Of a stretch of 64,000 nt of DNA, positions 29,317 through 37,849 are shown one piece after another. The notes under the pieces were generated by a model. That model did not search any database. It worked only from the letters and a program-made list of their open reading frames with translations, and was not told where the DNA came from. This stretch comes from Afifella marina DSM 2698 (GTDB taxonomy: Bacteria > Pseudomonadota > Alphaproteobacteria > Rhizobiales > Afifellaceae): contig NZ_FMVW01000001.1 of the NCBI RefSeq assembly GCF_900102695.1, positions 124,001-188,000 of the forward strand, read 5' to 3'. The position numbers and the translations under genes were made by a program. Each line of letters starts with the position of its first letter. The stretch's first letter is position 1.

Positions 29317-29335
29317 CGAAGAGAAGCGGAGAACG

Positions 29336-30127
29336 ATGATGAAGACGATCTTACTTGCTCTTGCCGCGTCTGCGGCTTTCGCGGCGAGCCCGGCGCTGGC
29401 GCATTTCCAGCTCGTCTATACGCCTGAGGTGAACCTGGAAAAGCCCGCCGATCTGCCGCTCAAGATGATCTTCTGGCACCCGATGGAAAACGGCCACGCG
29501 ATGGATATGGGCGAGCCGGAAGAGTTTTTCGTGGTGTTCAAGGGCGAGAGGCAGGATCTGACGTCGACGCTTGAGCCGATCACCTTCCATGGCGCCGAGA
29601 ACGAGGCGAAGGCCTACGAGGCGACGGTGCCGGTGAAGCGCAACGGCGATTACATCTTCGCCCTGGTGCCTGCGCCCTATTACGAGCAGAGCGAAGACAT
29701 CTACATCCAGCAGCTGACGAAATCCTTCGTCAACAAGGGCGGCATTCCGACCGGCTGGAACGAACCCGTCGGCCTGCCGACCGAGATCGTGCCCTTGAAC
29801 AAGCCGACCAACATCGTGGCGGGTTCGACCTTCTCCGGCGTGCTTCTTTCCGAGGGAAAGCCGGTGCCGGGTGCGGAGGTCGAGATCGAGTACATGGCGG
29901 CCGAGCCCGATGTCGATGCCGACAGGCCGGGTGAGCCGACCGCCTCGCCGATGCCGGGTGGCGCACTTGTCGCGGTGACCGATGCCGATGGCGAGTTCAC
30001 CTTCGGCATTCCGAAGGCCGGCTTCTGGGGCTTTGCGGCGCTTGGCTCCGGCCCCGCCACCGAGCATGAGGGCAAGGAATTGAGCCAGGACGCGGTCATC
30101 TGGGTGCGGGCCTACGACCTCAAATGA
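29336..30127 (+). CDS. DUF4198 (NikM-like) periplasmic protein of the feo operon
   Basis: The protein has 263 residues. A signal peptide ends at SPALA before His-Phe (residue about 22). The mature protein starts HFQLVYTPEVNL and contains a His/Met-containing patch (FWHPMENGHAMDMGEP), a repeated beta-sandwich, a carboxypeptidase-regulatory-like segment (GVLLSEGKPVPGAEVEIEY) and an end SQDAVIWVRAYDLK. This is the DUF4198 family, whose members occur with nickel and cobalt transporters. Here it lies 20 bases after the small periplasmic gene and about 70 bases before feoA, implying a role in ferrous iron handling. Confidence 0.85.
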   Translation: MMKTILLALAASAAFAASPALAHFQLVYTPEVNLEKPADLPLKMIFWHPMENGHAMDMGEPEEFFVVFKGERQDLTSTLEPITFHGAENEAKAYEATVPVKRNGDYIFALVPAPYYEQSEDIYIQQLTKSFVNKGGIPTGWNEPVGLPTEIVPLNKPTNIVAGSTFSGVLLSEGKPVPGAEVEIEYMAAEPDVDADRPGEPTASPMPGGALVAVTDADGEFTFGIPKAGFWGFAALGSGPATEHEGKELSQDAVIWVRAYDLK

Positions 30128-30138
30128 AAATGACGTCT

Positions 30139-30162
30139 TCCCCGCCGTTTTGCCGGCGGGGA
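30139..30162 (+). terminator. Hairpin between the DUF4198 gene and feoA
   Basis: TCCCCGCCG pairs with CGGCGGGGA around a TTTTGC loop, 11 bases after the DUF4198 stop. There is no T-run after it, so it may only reduce read-through or stabilise the upstream mRNA. Confidence 0.5.
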
Positions 30163-30197
30163 GGACGGTTCTGCGGGAAAACGGGTCGAGGATCGAT

Positions 30198-30572
30198 ATG
30201 ACAGGGCAATTCTTCGGGATGCGCCGATTGCGTCGACGCCAGCGCCGACATTGCTCCGGATTGGGCCAGGAGGTGGGCCAAGGGATGTGCCAAGGGGCGG
30301 CCCAAGGCGTGGCCCGAGGCGAGGCGCCATGCGCCAGGGACGGCTTTTGCTCGCTCAACGATCTCGTGCCCGGAACCCATTGCCGGGTCGCCCGGCTGAA
30401 AGGCTGTGGCGCGATCCGACAGAGACTTCTCGATCTCGGCCTCGTCAACGGCGCCGAGGTGACGGTGATCCGCGCCGCGCCTCTCAATGATCCGATCGCC
30501 ATTCGCGTCGGCAATGCGGTCTTGACGGTGCGCCGCGCGGAAGCGGCGACGATCGAGGTAGAACGTGACTGA
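30198..30572 (+). CDS. feoA: FeoA protein with unusual N-terminal extension
   Basis: The protein has 124 residues from ATG 30198 (CGAGGATCGAT upstream). The FeoA SH3-like domain occupies about residues 53-124 (LNDLVPGTHCRVARLKG, RQRLLDLGLVNGAEVTVIRAAPLNDPIAIRVG). Normal FeoA has 75-85 residues; here about 50 extra residues precede it. They are Arg-rich and contain four Cys (19, 31, 45, 51) and a 12-bp DNA repeat (30264-30323) giving G-Q-x-x motifs. FeoA supports FeoB-mediated ferrous iron uptake. It overlaps feoB by eight bases. Confidence 0.92.
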   Translation: MTGQFFGMRRLRRRQRRHCSGLGQEVGQGMCQGAAQGVARGEAPCARDGFCSLNDLVPGTHCRVARLKGCGAIRQRLLDLGLVNGAEVTVIRAAPLNDPIAIRVGNAVLTVRRAEAATIEVERD

Positions 30573-33111
30573 GAAAACGGCCGGTGCGGCGGGGCGGCAC
30601 CTGCGTGTGGCGCTCGCCGGGCAGCAGAATGCCGGCAAATCGACGCTCTTCAATGCGCTGACGGGCGTGGCCCAGCATATCGCCAATTATCCGGGCGTCA
30701 CCGTCGACAAGAAGAGCGGCTTTTACATCGAGCATGGCCGGCGGGTGGAGGTCGTGGACCTTCCCGGCACCTACAGCCTGACGTCGTTTTCCTTGGAAGA
30801 GCGCGTCGTGCGCCGCTTTCTCTACGAGGAGCGGCCCGACGTCGTCGTCAACGTGCTCGACGCCTCCAATCTCCGCCGCGGGCTTTATCTGACGGCGCAG
30901 CTCATCGAGCTCGGCCATCCGCTCATCGTCGTCGTCAACATGATGGATGTCGCCGAGCGGCGCGGCCTGAAGATCGATCTGAATGCGCTGGCGCAGAAGC
31001 TGAAGGTGCCGGTCGTGGCCTCGATCGGGCGCAAGGGCGTCGGCCGCGAGGAGCTGCGCGCCGCGATCCGCCGCATCGCCGACGAGCCGGACATTTCCCC
31101 GGCGATTTCCGATGCGAGGCTCGATTACGGGGTGCTCGAAGAGACGATCGGCTGGGTCGAGGAACGGCTCGCCGATTCCTCCGGCCTCGATGCCGGCGCC
31201 GCCGTGCGCGGGCTTGCCGTCAAACTCGTCGAAGGGGATGCCGAGGCGGTCCGGCTCGTGCGCGAAGACGCCCGTCAGGCCGTGTTCCTGGAGGATGTCG
31301 CCGAGGCGCGCAAGAATTTCGAGAAGGCCGGCGATCTTTCGACCGGCGACCATGTCGCCGTCGTCCGCGACCGCTGGGCGGGCGAGATCGTCACCGCCTC
31401 AGTGAGGGAGAGCCGCAAGGGCGCGGTCTCCGCGTCGGAGCGCGTCGACCGGCTGCTTCTGCACCGCATTCTGGCGCCGTTCTTCCTCGTTCTGGTCGTC
31501 TGGGGGATCTACGAGATCTCCATCGTGCAGGGCTACGAGCTCACCAAGGTGACCTGGCCGTTTCTCGCCGCCTTGCGCAATTTCGCGGCGCAATGGCTGC
31601 CGGAGGCGGGGTTTCTCTACGACCCGCAGATCCGCTCTCTCGGCCTGTGGATGGTCGATTCCGCCAACACGCTTTTGAACTACGTGCCGATCTTCCTGAT
31701 CCTCTTCGCGCTGATCGCGATTTTGGAGGATTCCGGCTATATGGCGCGGATCGCCTTCATTCTCGACCGGATCCTGCACCGCTTCGGCCTGCACGGGCAA
31801 TCGACGCTGCCCTTCATCCTGGCGGGCGTCTTTGCCGGCGGCTGCGCGGTGCCGGGCGTGATGGCGACGAAGGGCATTCCGGACGAGCGGGCGCGGCTTG
31901 CGACGATCCTCACCGTGCCGTTCATGAACTGCCTGGCGAAGATCCCGCTCTATACGCTCCTCATCAACATCTACTTCGTCGAGGCGAAGGGGCTCGTTCT
32001 CTTCTATCTGTCGACGATCACGATCTTTGCCGCGCTCCTTGTCGCCAAGCTTCTTTCCGTCTCCGTGCTGCGCCACAAGGAGACGGCGCCCTTCGTGATG
32101 GAGCTGCCGCATTACCATCTGCCGACGCTGACGGGGGTGGTGCGCCGTTCGCTCGATCGCACCTGGCTCTATATCAAGAAGGTCGGCACCGTCGTCGTCG
32201 CCGTTTCCGTCGTCGTCTATGTGCTGTTGCAGTTTCCGGGCCTCAGCCCAGACCAGGAAGCGGTCTATGAAGGGCGGGCCGAGGCTGCGATCGCCGAATT
32301 CTACGACGAGATGGCGGGCAATTCCTATCTCGCCGCGGTGCCCGATCAGGCGGCGCTTACGGGCCTCGTCAACGTCTACACCGATTACCGCACCGAGAAG
32401 CTGATGGCGCAGGGGGCGGACGCCTCAAAGGCCGTCGATGCGCGCTACGAGACGAGCTATCCCGCGTTCTATCCGTTCCTGAAACGCTCCTCCGACAAAG
32501 AGGCGCGCGCCGCGGAGCGGGCGCTGAAGACGCTTGCGACGACGCGCAAGACGCTGAGGCGCGAGATGAAGGAGGAGCGGATCGTCAATTCGCTTCTCGG
32601 CCAGGTCGGGCGCAGCCTCGAACCGGTGACGCAATTTGCCGGCTTCGATTGGAAGATCAACGTGGCGCTGCTCTCGTCTTTCGCGGCGCGCGAGAGCTCG
32701 GTGGCGACGCTCGGCGTTCTTTTCCAGCCATCGGACGGCGAGACCGACACGCTCGAAGAGCGTATGGGCTCAGAGCAGCGCGCCGCCGGCTATTCGGCGC
32801 TCGGTGCCGTCGCGCTGATGCTCTTCTTCGCGCTCTATCCGCCGTGTCTTGCGACGACAATCATGGTGCGCGTGCAGACGCAATCCTATCGCTGGATGAT
32901 CTTCTCCATCGTCTTCCCGACCTTCCTCGGCCTGAGCGTGGCGAGCGCCATCTTCACGCTCGGCGGCTATTTCGCCCTGTCGGGCCTTCAGACGCTGACG
33001 ATCACTTATTTCACGGCTTTCGCTGCGGTCCTCGTCGTCGGCCTCTTCAAGCGCCCCTTCGGCCGGGTTCTGCCGCCGCCGGGTTATTCGCCACGAGGCG
33101 CCGTATCATGA
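30565..33111 (+). CDS. feoB: Ferrous iron transporter FeoB
   Basis: The protein has 848 residues and starts at GTG 30565, with GAGG six bases upstream, overlapping feoA. The N-terminal GTPase domain has G1 GQQNAGKST (19-27), G3 DLPGTYSL and G4 NMMD; a helical GDI-like segment follows, then the membrane core with two Gate motifs (the region PFILAGVFAGGCAVPGVMATK, and the second half from FAGFDWKINVALLSSFAARES). The long soluble insertion between the two halves (about residues 560-690) is typical of the larger alphaproteobacterial form. It imports Fe2+ across the inner membrane, mainly under low oxygen. Confidence 0.97.
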   Translation: MTEKTAGAAGRHLRVALAGQQNAGKSTLFNALTGVAQHIANYPGVTVDKKSGFYIEHGRRVEVVDLPGTYSLTSFSLEERVVRRFLYEERPDVVVNVLDASNLRRGLYLTAQLIELGHPLIVVVNMMDVAERRGLKIDLNALAQKLKVPVVASIGRKGVGREELRAAIRRIADEPDISPAISDARLDYGVLEETIGWVEERLADSSGLDAGAAVRGLAVKLVEGDAEAVRLVREDARQAVFLEDVAEARKNFEKAGDLSTGDHVAVVRDRWAGEIVTASVRESRKGAVSASERVDRLLLHRILAPFFLVLVVWGIYEISIVQGYELTKVTWPFLAALRNFAAQWLPEAGFLYDPQIRSLGLWMVDSANTLLNYVPIFLILFALIAILEDSGYMARIAFILDRILHRFGLHGQSTLPFILAGVFAGGCAVPGVMATKGIPDERARLATILTVPFMNCLAKIPLYTLLINIYFVEAKGLVLFYLSTITIFAALLVAKLLSVSVLRHKETAPFVMELPHYHLPTLTGVVRRSLDRTWLYIKKVGTVVVAVSVVVYVLLQFPGLSPDQEAVYEGRAEAAIAEFYDEMAGNSYLAAVPDQAALTGLVNVYTDYRTEKLMAQGADASKAVDARYETSYPAFYPFLKRSSDKEARAAERALKTLATTRKTLRREMKEERIVNSLLGQVGRSLEPVTQFAGFDWKINVALLSSFAARESSVATLGVLFQPSDGETDTLEERMGSEQRAAGYSALGAVALMLFFALYPPCLATTIMVRVQTQSYRWMIFSIVFPTFLGLSVASAIFTLGGYFALSGLQTLTITYFTAFAAVLVVGLFKRPFGRVLPPPGYSPRGAVS

Positions 33112-33124
33112 GGGGAGAGAGACG

Positions 33125-33382
33125 ATGAACGCCGAAACGCAGCCGGCGATCGATCTGAGCCGCGAGGCGGCAACAGGGGGCTTCGAATGGCTCGCCGTTG
33201 CAGCGATCGTGCTTCTGGCGCTCGTCTTCCTGAAGAAAAAGCTCTTCCGACGCCGGCCGGCCTGTGTCGATTGTGTCGGTCGCGGCAGCTGCAAGGAGGC
33301 CTGTTTCGCCCCGCTTGCCATGCCGGAGGCGGATGCCGGCCGCAACGGTGACGAGAAGTCAGCGCACGAACGGGCGGGATGA
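33125..33382 (+). CDS. FeoB-associated Cys-rich membrane protein
   Basis: This 85-residue protein lies 13 bases after feoB. It has one membrane helix (about residues 21-36, EWLAVAAIVLLALVFL), a basic stretch KKKLFRRR, and four cysteines at 47, 50, 56 and 60 (CVDC then CKEAC). This is the layout of the FeoB-associated Cys-rich membrane protein family, taken to act in place of FeoC. The cysteines could bind iron or an Fe-S cluster. It ends the operon. Confidence 0.87.
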   Translation: MNAETQPAIDLSREAATGGFEWLAVAAIVLLALVFLKKKLFRRRPACVDCVGRGSCKEACFAPLAMPEADAGRNGDEKSAHERAG

Positions 33383-33400
33383 TGCGGCGCCGGTGGGGCC

Positions 33401-34105
33401 TCACACCGAGCGGGTGATGCCGCCGTCGATCCGGATGTTCTGGCCGGTGATGTAGCCGGCCCCGTCGGAGGCGAGGAAGGCGATCGTCGCGGCGACTTCC
33501 TCCGCATGGCCGTAGCGTCCCATCGGGATGCGCGCGCGGCGATCCTCCTTCTCCGGCAGGCTGTCGATGAAGCCCGGCAGGACGTTGTTCATGCGCAGAT
33601 TGTCGGCCGCGTATTTGTCGGAGAAGAGCTTGGTGAAGGCGGCGAGCCCCGCCCGGAAGACGCCGGAGGTCGGAAACAGAGGGTCCGGCTCGAAGGCGGC
33701 ATAGGTCGAGATGTTGATGATCGTGCCGCCACCAGATTTCAACATATGCGGTGTGACGAGACGGGTCGGACGGATGACGTTCATGAGATAGACGTCGAGA
33801 CCGGCGTGCCAGTCTTCGTCCGAGATTTCGAGGACCGGCCCCTTCGGCCCGTGCCCGGCGCTGTTGACGAGGACGTCGATGCGCCCGAAGCGCTCCATCG
33901 TGCCGGCGACGAGGCGCTCAAGGTCTTCGGGCGATTGGTTGGAGCCTGTGACGCCGAAGCCGCCAAGCTCCTCTGCGAGCTTTTCGCCCTTGCCGGAGGA
34001 GGAGAGGATCGCGACGGAAAAACCGTCTTCGGCGAGCTTGCGTGCCGCGGCGGCGCCCATGCCGCTGCCGCCGGCGGTGATGATCGCGACTTTTCCGTCT
34101 GCCAT
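33401..34105 (-). CDS. SDR-family protein lacking the catalytic Tyr and Lys
   Basis: The protein has 234 residues. A cofactor-binding TAGGSGMG loop at 10-17 and NSAG at 81-84 show a classical SDR fold. Ser133 is conserved, but aligning to the YxxxK motif places Ser at 147 and Arg at 151 (SGVFRAGLAAFTK), so the catalytic Tyr and Lys are replaced. The C-terminus (IPMGRYGHAEEVAATIAFLAS, GYITGQNIRIDGGITRSV) is normal. It may be a non-canonical reductase or a binding protein. The gene lies between the feo operon and a GGDEF-EAL gene on the opposite strand to feo. Confidence 0.88.
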   Translation of the reverse strand: MADGKVAIITAGGSGMGAAAARKLAEDGFSVAILSSSGKGEKLAEELGGFGVTGSNQSPEDLERLVAGTMERFGRIDVLVNSAGHGPKGPVLEISDEDWHAGLDVYLMNVIRPTRLVTPHMLKSGGGTIINISTYAAFEPDPLFPTSGVFRAGLAAFTKLFSDKYAADNLRMNNVLPGFIDSLPEKEDRRARIPMGRYGHAEEVAATIAFLASDGAGYITGQNIRIDGGITRSV

Positions 34106-34221
34106 GTCGGCCTCCTCGAGATTCGTCCAGCCGGTTATGGCATCGCCGCCTGGGCGACGAAATGCTGTTCTCGAGCCGAGCGGACGGCTGTTGCGCTCCG
34201 GGCCTCAGTCGCTGCGGGGCG

Positions 34222-35886
34222 TCAGGCGCTGCGACGGGCTGCCTCGATCGAGGCGAAGAGGTCGAGCGCCTCCTGGGCGCCGAGCGCCTTGGAATAGAAG
34301 AAGCCCTGGGCCTGGTTGCAGCCGTGCTCGGCAAGCAGAAGGCGCTGTTCTTCGGTCTCCACCCCTTCTGCCGTCACCTCGAGGCCGAGGCCTGCGCCGA
34401 GGCCGACGAGAGCTTTGACGATGGCGGCACTTTCCGGATCCGTCGCCATCGAATGGATGAAGCTGCGGTCGATCTTGATGCTGTCGAGCTTGAAGTTGCG
34501 CAGGTGATAGAGGCTCGAATAGCCGGTGCCGAAATCGTCAAGCGCGATGCGCACGCCGGCCTGGCGGAGCGTTCCGAGTGTCGCCTGCGCCGCGGCGAGG
34601 TCGCGCACGAGGGCGCTTTCGGTGATCTCCAGCTCGAGCCTTTCGGCCGGAAAGCCGGTGCGGCCGAGAAGCGCGATGACCTTCATGCCGAAATTCGGAT
34701 CGCGCAGGAGAAGCGGCGAGACGTTGAAGGAGAGCATGGTCTTGCCGGGCCAGGTGGCGGCGTCGCGGCAGGCCTGGCCGAGAAGGAGGTCGGTCAAAGC
34801 GGTGATGAGGCCGCTGTCTTCGGCAACGGGAATGAAGCGATCCGGCCCGATTTTGCCAAGCTCCGGGTCGTCCCATCGCGCCAGGGCTTCGAAGCCTTTG
34901 ACCATTCCCGTCTTCATGTCGACGAGCGGCTGATAGCTCGGCGCGATCGTCCGCGTCTGGATGGCCCGCCGCAACGCGCCCTCGATGCGGCTGCGCTCGC
35001 GCACATGCTGATCCATCTCCTCTTCGAAGAAGCGCATGGCCGAATGGCCCTGGCCTTTCGCGCGGTAGAGCGCGATGTCGGCTTTCCGCAAGAGCTCTGC
35101 CGGCACGTCGCCGTCCTGGGGTGTGAGAGAGATGCCGATCGCGGTGCCGACCGCGTGTTCGCCACCCCCCGCCCGGATCGGCGGGGTGAGGGCGTCGATG
35201 ATGCGCAGAGCGAGACCGGTTGCCGCTTCCGCGCCCGAAATATGTGTGGCGAGGACGGCGAATTCGTCGCCGCCGAGACGCGCCACGAGATCGTTGCCGC
35301 GCACCGCCCGGCGCAGGCGGGCGGCCACCTGCATCAAGACTTCGTCGCCGGCTGCGTGCCCGAAGACGTCGTTCACGCGCTTGAAGCTGTTGAGATCGAG
35401 CATCATGACGGCATGGCTCGCATCGCTTGCGGGTGGCGAGGCCGCGGCCTCTTCCAGCGCGGCGTCGAACTGGCGGCGATTGGGCAGTCCGGTCAGCGCG
35501 TCATGAAAGGCGAGACGCTGGATCTCCCACGCCGTCCTGGCTTTTCGGGCGGCTTCCTCGCGCTCGCGGATCATGCGGCGGACGGCCCAGACGAGGCCGA
35601 GCAGGAAGACGACCGAGACGGCGATCAATTCGTCGCGCTCAAGGCTCATCTCCGCAGGGGTGTCGCCTGCCGCATTCGCGAAGATATCGATGACGATGCC
35701 GACATAGAGCGTCGCGAGCGTCGCGATCAGGGCGATCGAGAAATCGACGAAGCGGAATTTATGGCGGAGCACGAAGGCGATTGTCCTCTTCAAGGATGGT
35801 CCGGACATGAAGGTTTCAACCCGCAATGTTCTTTTTCGATCCATACGGACAATCGATGAACGGGTTCTAAAAGGCACGCGCACCAC
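34222..35886 (-). CDS. GGDEF-EAL bifunctional cyclic-di-GMP protein
   Basis: The protein has 554 residues. Two membrane helices (about residues 47-70 and 87-103) are followed by a GGDEF domain with the intact GGDEF motif at 205-209 and an I-site RxxD at 196-199. An EAL domain starts near residue 310 with EAL at 333-335 and carries the conserved DDFGTGYSS and AEGVETEEQ segments. Both activities look possible. The start is uncertain: GTG 35886, ATG 35844 and ATG 35808 are all in frame and none has a strong ribosome site. No neighbouring gene indicates a signal. Confidence 0.9.
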   Translation of the reverse strand: MVRVPFRTRSSIVRMDRKRTLRVETFMSGPSLKRTIAFVLRHKFRFVDFSIALIATLATLYVGIVIDIFANAAGDTPAEMSLERDELIAVSVVFLLGLVWAVRRMIREREEAARKARTAWEIQRLAFHDALTGLPNRRQFDAALEEAAASPPASDASHAVMMLDLNSFKRVNDVFGHAAGDEVLMQVAARLRRAVRGNDLVARLGGDEFAVLATHISGAEAATGLALRIIDALTPPIRAGGGEHAVGTAIGISLTPQDGDVPAELLRKADIALYRAKGQGHSAMRFFEEEMDQHVRERSRIEGALRRAIQTRTIAPSYQPLVDMKTGMVKGFEALARWDDPELGKIGPDRFIPVAEDSGLITALTDLLLGQACRDAATWPGKTMLSFNVSPLLLRDPNFGMKVIALLGRTGFPAERLELEITESALVRDLAAAQATLGTLRQAGVRIALDDFGTGYSSLYHLRNFKLDSIKIDRSFIHSMATDPESAAIVKALVGLGAGLGLEVTAEGVETEEQRLLLAEHGCNQAQGFFYSKALGAQEALDLFASIEAARRSA

Positions 35887-35952
35887 GTGTCTTCGAAACG
35901 GCTGAACGGGAAGTCTAGCCAGGAGTGGCTTGCGGGAGCCTTGTCGCCTGCG

Positions 35953-36738
35953 CTAGCGCGTCGCAGATTGCGGCAGCACGAAGGGGCCGGGCGGGACGAC
36001 GCCGACGCCGAGCCGGCATTCGAAAACGTCTTCCAGAAGGTCGTCGGTCAGGACCTCGGAAGGTGAGCCGATGGCGCGCGCCCGCCCGTCATGCATCATC
36101 ACAACCTTGTCGGCGAACATGGCGGTGAGGTTGAGGTCGTGGAGGACGGCGAGGACGCCGCCGCCCGCGGCTGCGAACCGGGCCGCAAGGCGCATGATCA
36201 CGAGCTGGTGGCGGATATCGAGGGAGGAGACGGGCTCGTCCAGGAAGAGCCAGCGCGGCCCCTCCTGTGTGACGGGCGACCACACCTGACAGAGAACGCG
36301 GGCAAGCTGGACGCGCTGCTGCTCGCCGCCCGAGAGCTCCTGATAGAAGCGCCCGGCAAAGCCCGCGAGATCAACGCGCCGCAAGGCTTCCTCCGGCAGG
36401 CGCTCGACCTCTTCGGGCGGCAGTTTGGCCGAGGCGCCATTGAGGCCGAGACCCACCACCTCGCGCACCGTGAACGGGAAGGAGAGCGCCGTCGCCTGCG
36501 GCAGCACGGCCCGCAGGGCGGCGAGCTCGAAGGCTTTCATCGTGCGGCTGTCGCGGCCGTTGATGCGGATCGTCCCCGTCGAGGCGAGTTCCCCGGAAAT
36601 GGCACGCAAGAGCGTCGTCTTGCCCGAGCCGTTCGGCCCGACAATGACGGTCATGGTGCCGGCCGATGCGGTGAAGCCGACATTGCTCAGGATCTCGCGC
36701 CGCCCCAAAGTCACGCAGAGCTCCTCCACTTCGATCAT
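35953..36738 (-). CDS. hmuV: Heme ABC transporter ATPase
   Basis: The protein has 261 residues. Walker A GPNGSGKT is at 34-41, the signature LSGGEQQRVQLARVL is present, and Walker B LFLDEPVSSLDIRHQ is followed by HDLNLTAMFADKVVMMHDG. This is a BtuD/FecE-type ATPase of the HmuV group; the length and position after a HmuT-like and a HmuU-like gene support heme import. The start is ATG 36738, eight bases after the permease stop. It is the last gene of hmuTUV. Confidence 0.93.
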   Translation of the reverse strand: MIEVEELCVTLGRREILSNVGFTASAGTMTVIVGPNGSGKTTLLRAISGELASTGTIRINGRDSRTMKAFELAALRAVLPQATALSFPFTVREVVGLGLNGASAKLPPEEVERLPEEALRRVDLAGFAGRFYQELSGGEQQRVQLARVLCQVWSPVTQEGPRWLFLDEPVSSLDIRHQLVIMRLAARFAAAGGGVLAVLHDLNLTAMFADKVVMMHDGRARAIGSPSEVLTDDLLEDVFECRLGVGVVPPGPFVLPQSATR

Positions 36739-36746
36739 TGCGCCCC

Positions 36747-37838
36747 TCACAGGTCGAGCACGCCGCGCCGGCGGAGAAGAATCCACAGGAAGAAGGGTGC
36801 GCCCACGGCGGCGGTGACGATGCCGATCGGGAATTCGGCGGGGGCGACGATGGTGCGGCTGATCGCGTCGGCGAGAAGCAGCATGACGGCGCCGAGAAGC
36901 GCCGAAGCCGGCAGGAGATAGCGATTGTCCGGCCCGATCAGAAGCCGCAGGAGATGCGGCACGACGATGCCGACGAAGCCGATGCCGCCGGAAACGGCGA
37001 CGGAGGCGCCGGTTGCGGCCGAAACCGTGACGATGGCGATGAGCTTCATGCGCTGCACGGGAATGCCGAGATGATGGGCGGCCGCCTCGCCGAGCGCCAT
37101 GGCGTTGAGCGAGCGGGCGAGGAACGGTGCCGCAAGGAGGGCCGCGACGATGATCGGCCCGGCGGCTGCGATCTTGACCCAAGTGGCGCCGGCAAGCGAG
37201 CCGAGCCCCCAGAAGGTGAGGTCGCGCAGCTGCGCGTCGTTGGCGAGAAAGACGAGGATGCCGGAGACGGCGCCCGCAAGCGCCCCGAGCGCGATCCCGG
37301 CAAGGAGCATGGTGGCGATCGACGTTTGCCCGCGGCGCGTCGCCACCTGATAGAGGATCCAGGTGGTGAGGAGCCCGCCGAAGAAGGCTGCAAAGGGCAG
37401 CGCGTAGATGCCGAGCGGCGCAATCACCGGTGCGAGCACGCCCGAGCCGAGAACGATGATGATGATCGCCCCGAGACCGGCCCCTGCGGAGACGCCGACG
37501 AGGCCAGGATCGGCGAGAGGATTGCGGAAAAGCCCCTGCATGACGGCGCCCGAGACGGCGAGCGACGCGCCGACGAGGCTGCCGAGAACGGCGCGGGGCA
37601 GGCGGATATCGCCGATGATGAGCCGGTCGCGCGCCGACACCTCGCCGCCGCCGAAGACGAGATCGCGCAGAAGCGGCAGGGGCGAGACGTCGGAGGCCCC
37701 GGCCGTCAGGCTGAAGAGGAAGGTGGCGAGGAGAAGAAGCGCCAGCAGCACGATCGTCGCCTTTGCGACGAACGAGCGATCGCCAAGCGGCAGGGATCGG
37801 CGCTTTGCGGCAGCCGGCAGGAGAATGTCGAGGGTCAT
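36747..37838 (-). CDS. hmuU: Heme ABC transporter permease
   Basis: The protein has 363 residues and about ten membrane segments. It shows BtuC/FecCD signatures: RLPRAVLGSLVGASLAVSGA, LADPGLVGVSAGAGLGA, WGLGSLAGATW and GIGFVGIVVPHLLRLLIGPDNR. The family forms the inner-membrane channel for heme, siderophores or cobalamin; neighbours fix the substrate as heme. It starts 11 bases after the HmuT stop. Confidence 0.94.
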   Translation of the reverse strand: MTLDILLPAAAKRRSLPLGDRSFVAKATIVLLALLLLATFLFSLTAGASDVSPLPLLRDLVFGGGEVSARDRLIIGDIRLPRAVLGSLVGASLAVSGAVMQGLFRNPLADPGLVGVSAGAGLGAIIIIVLGSGVLAPVIAPLGIYALPFAAFFGGLLTTWILYQVATRRGQTSIATMLLAGIALGALAGAVSGILVFLANDAQLRDLTFWGLGSLAGATWVKIAAAGPIIVAALLAAPFLARSLNAMALGEAAAHHLGIPVQRMKLIAIVTVSAATGASVAVSGGIGFVGIVVPHLLRLLIGPDNRYLLPASALLGAVMLLLADAISRTIVAPAEFPIGIVTAAVGAPFFLWILLRRRGVLDL

Positions 37839-37849
37839 GGAAGGCGCCC

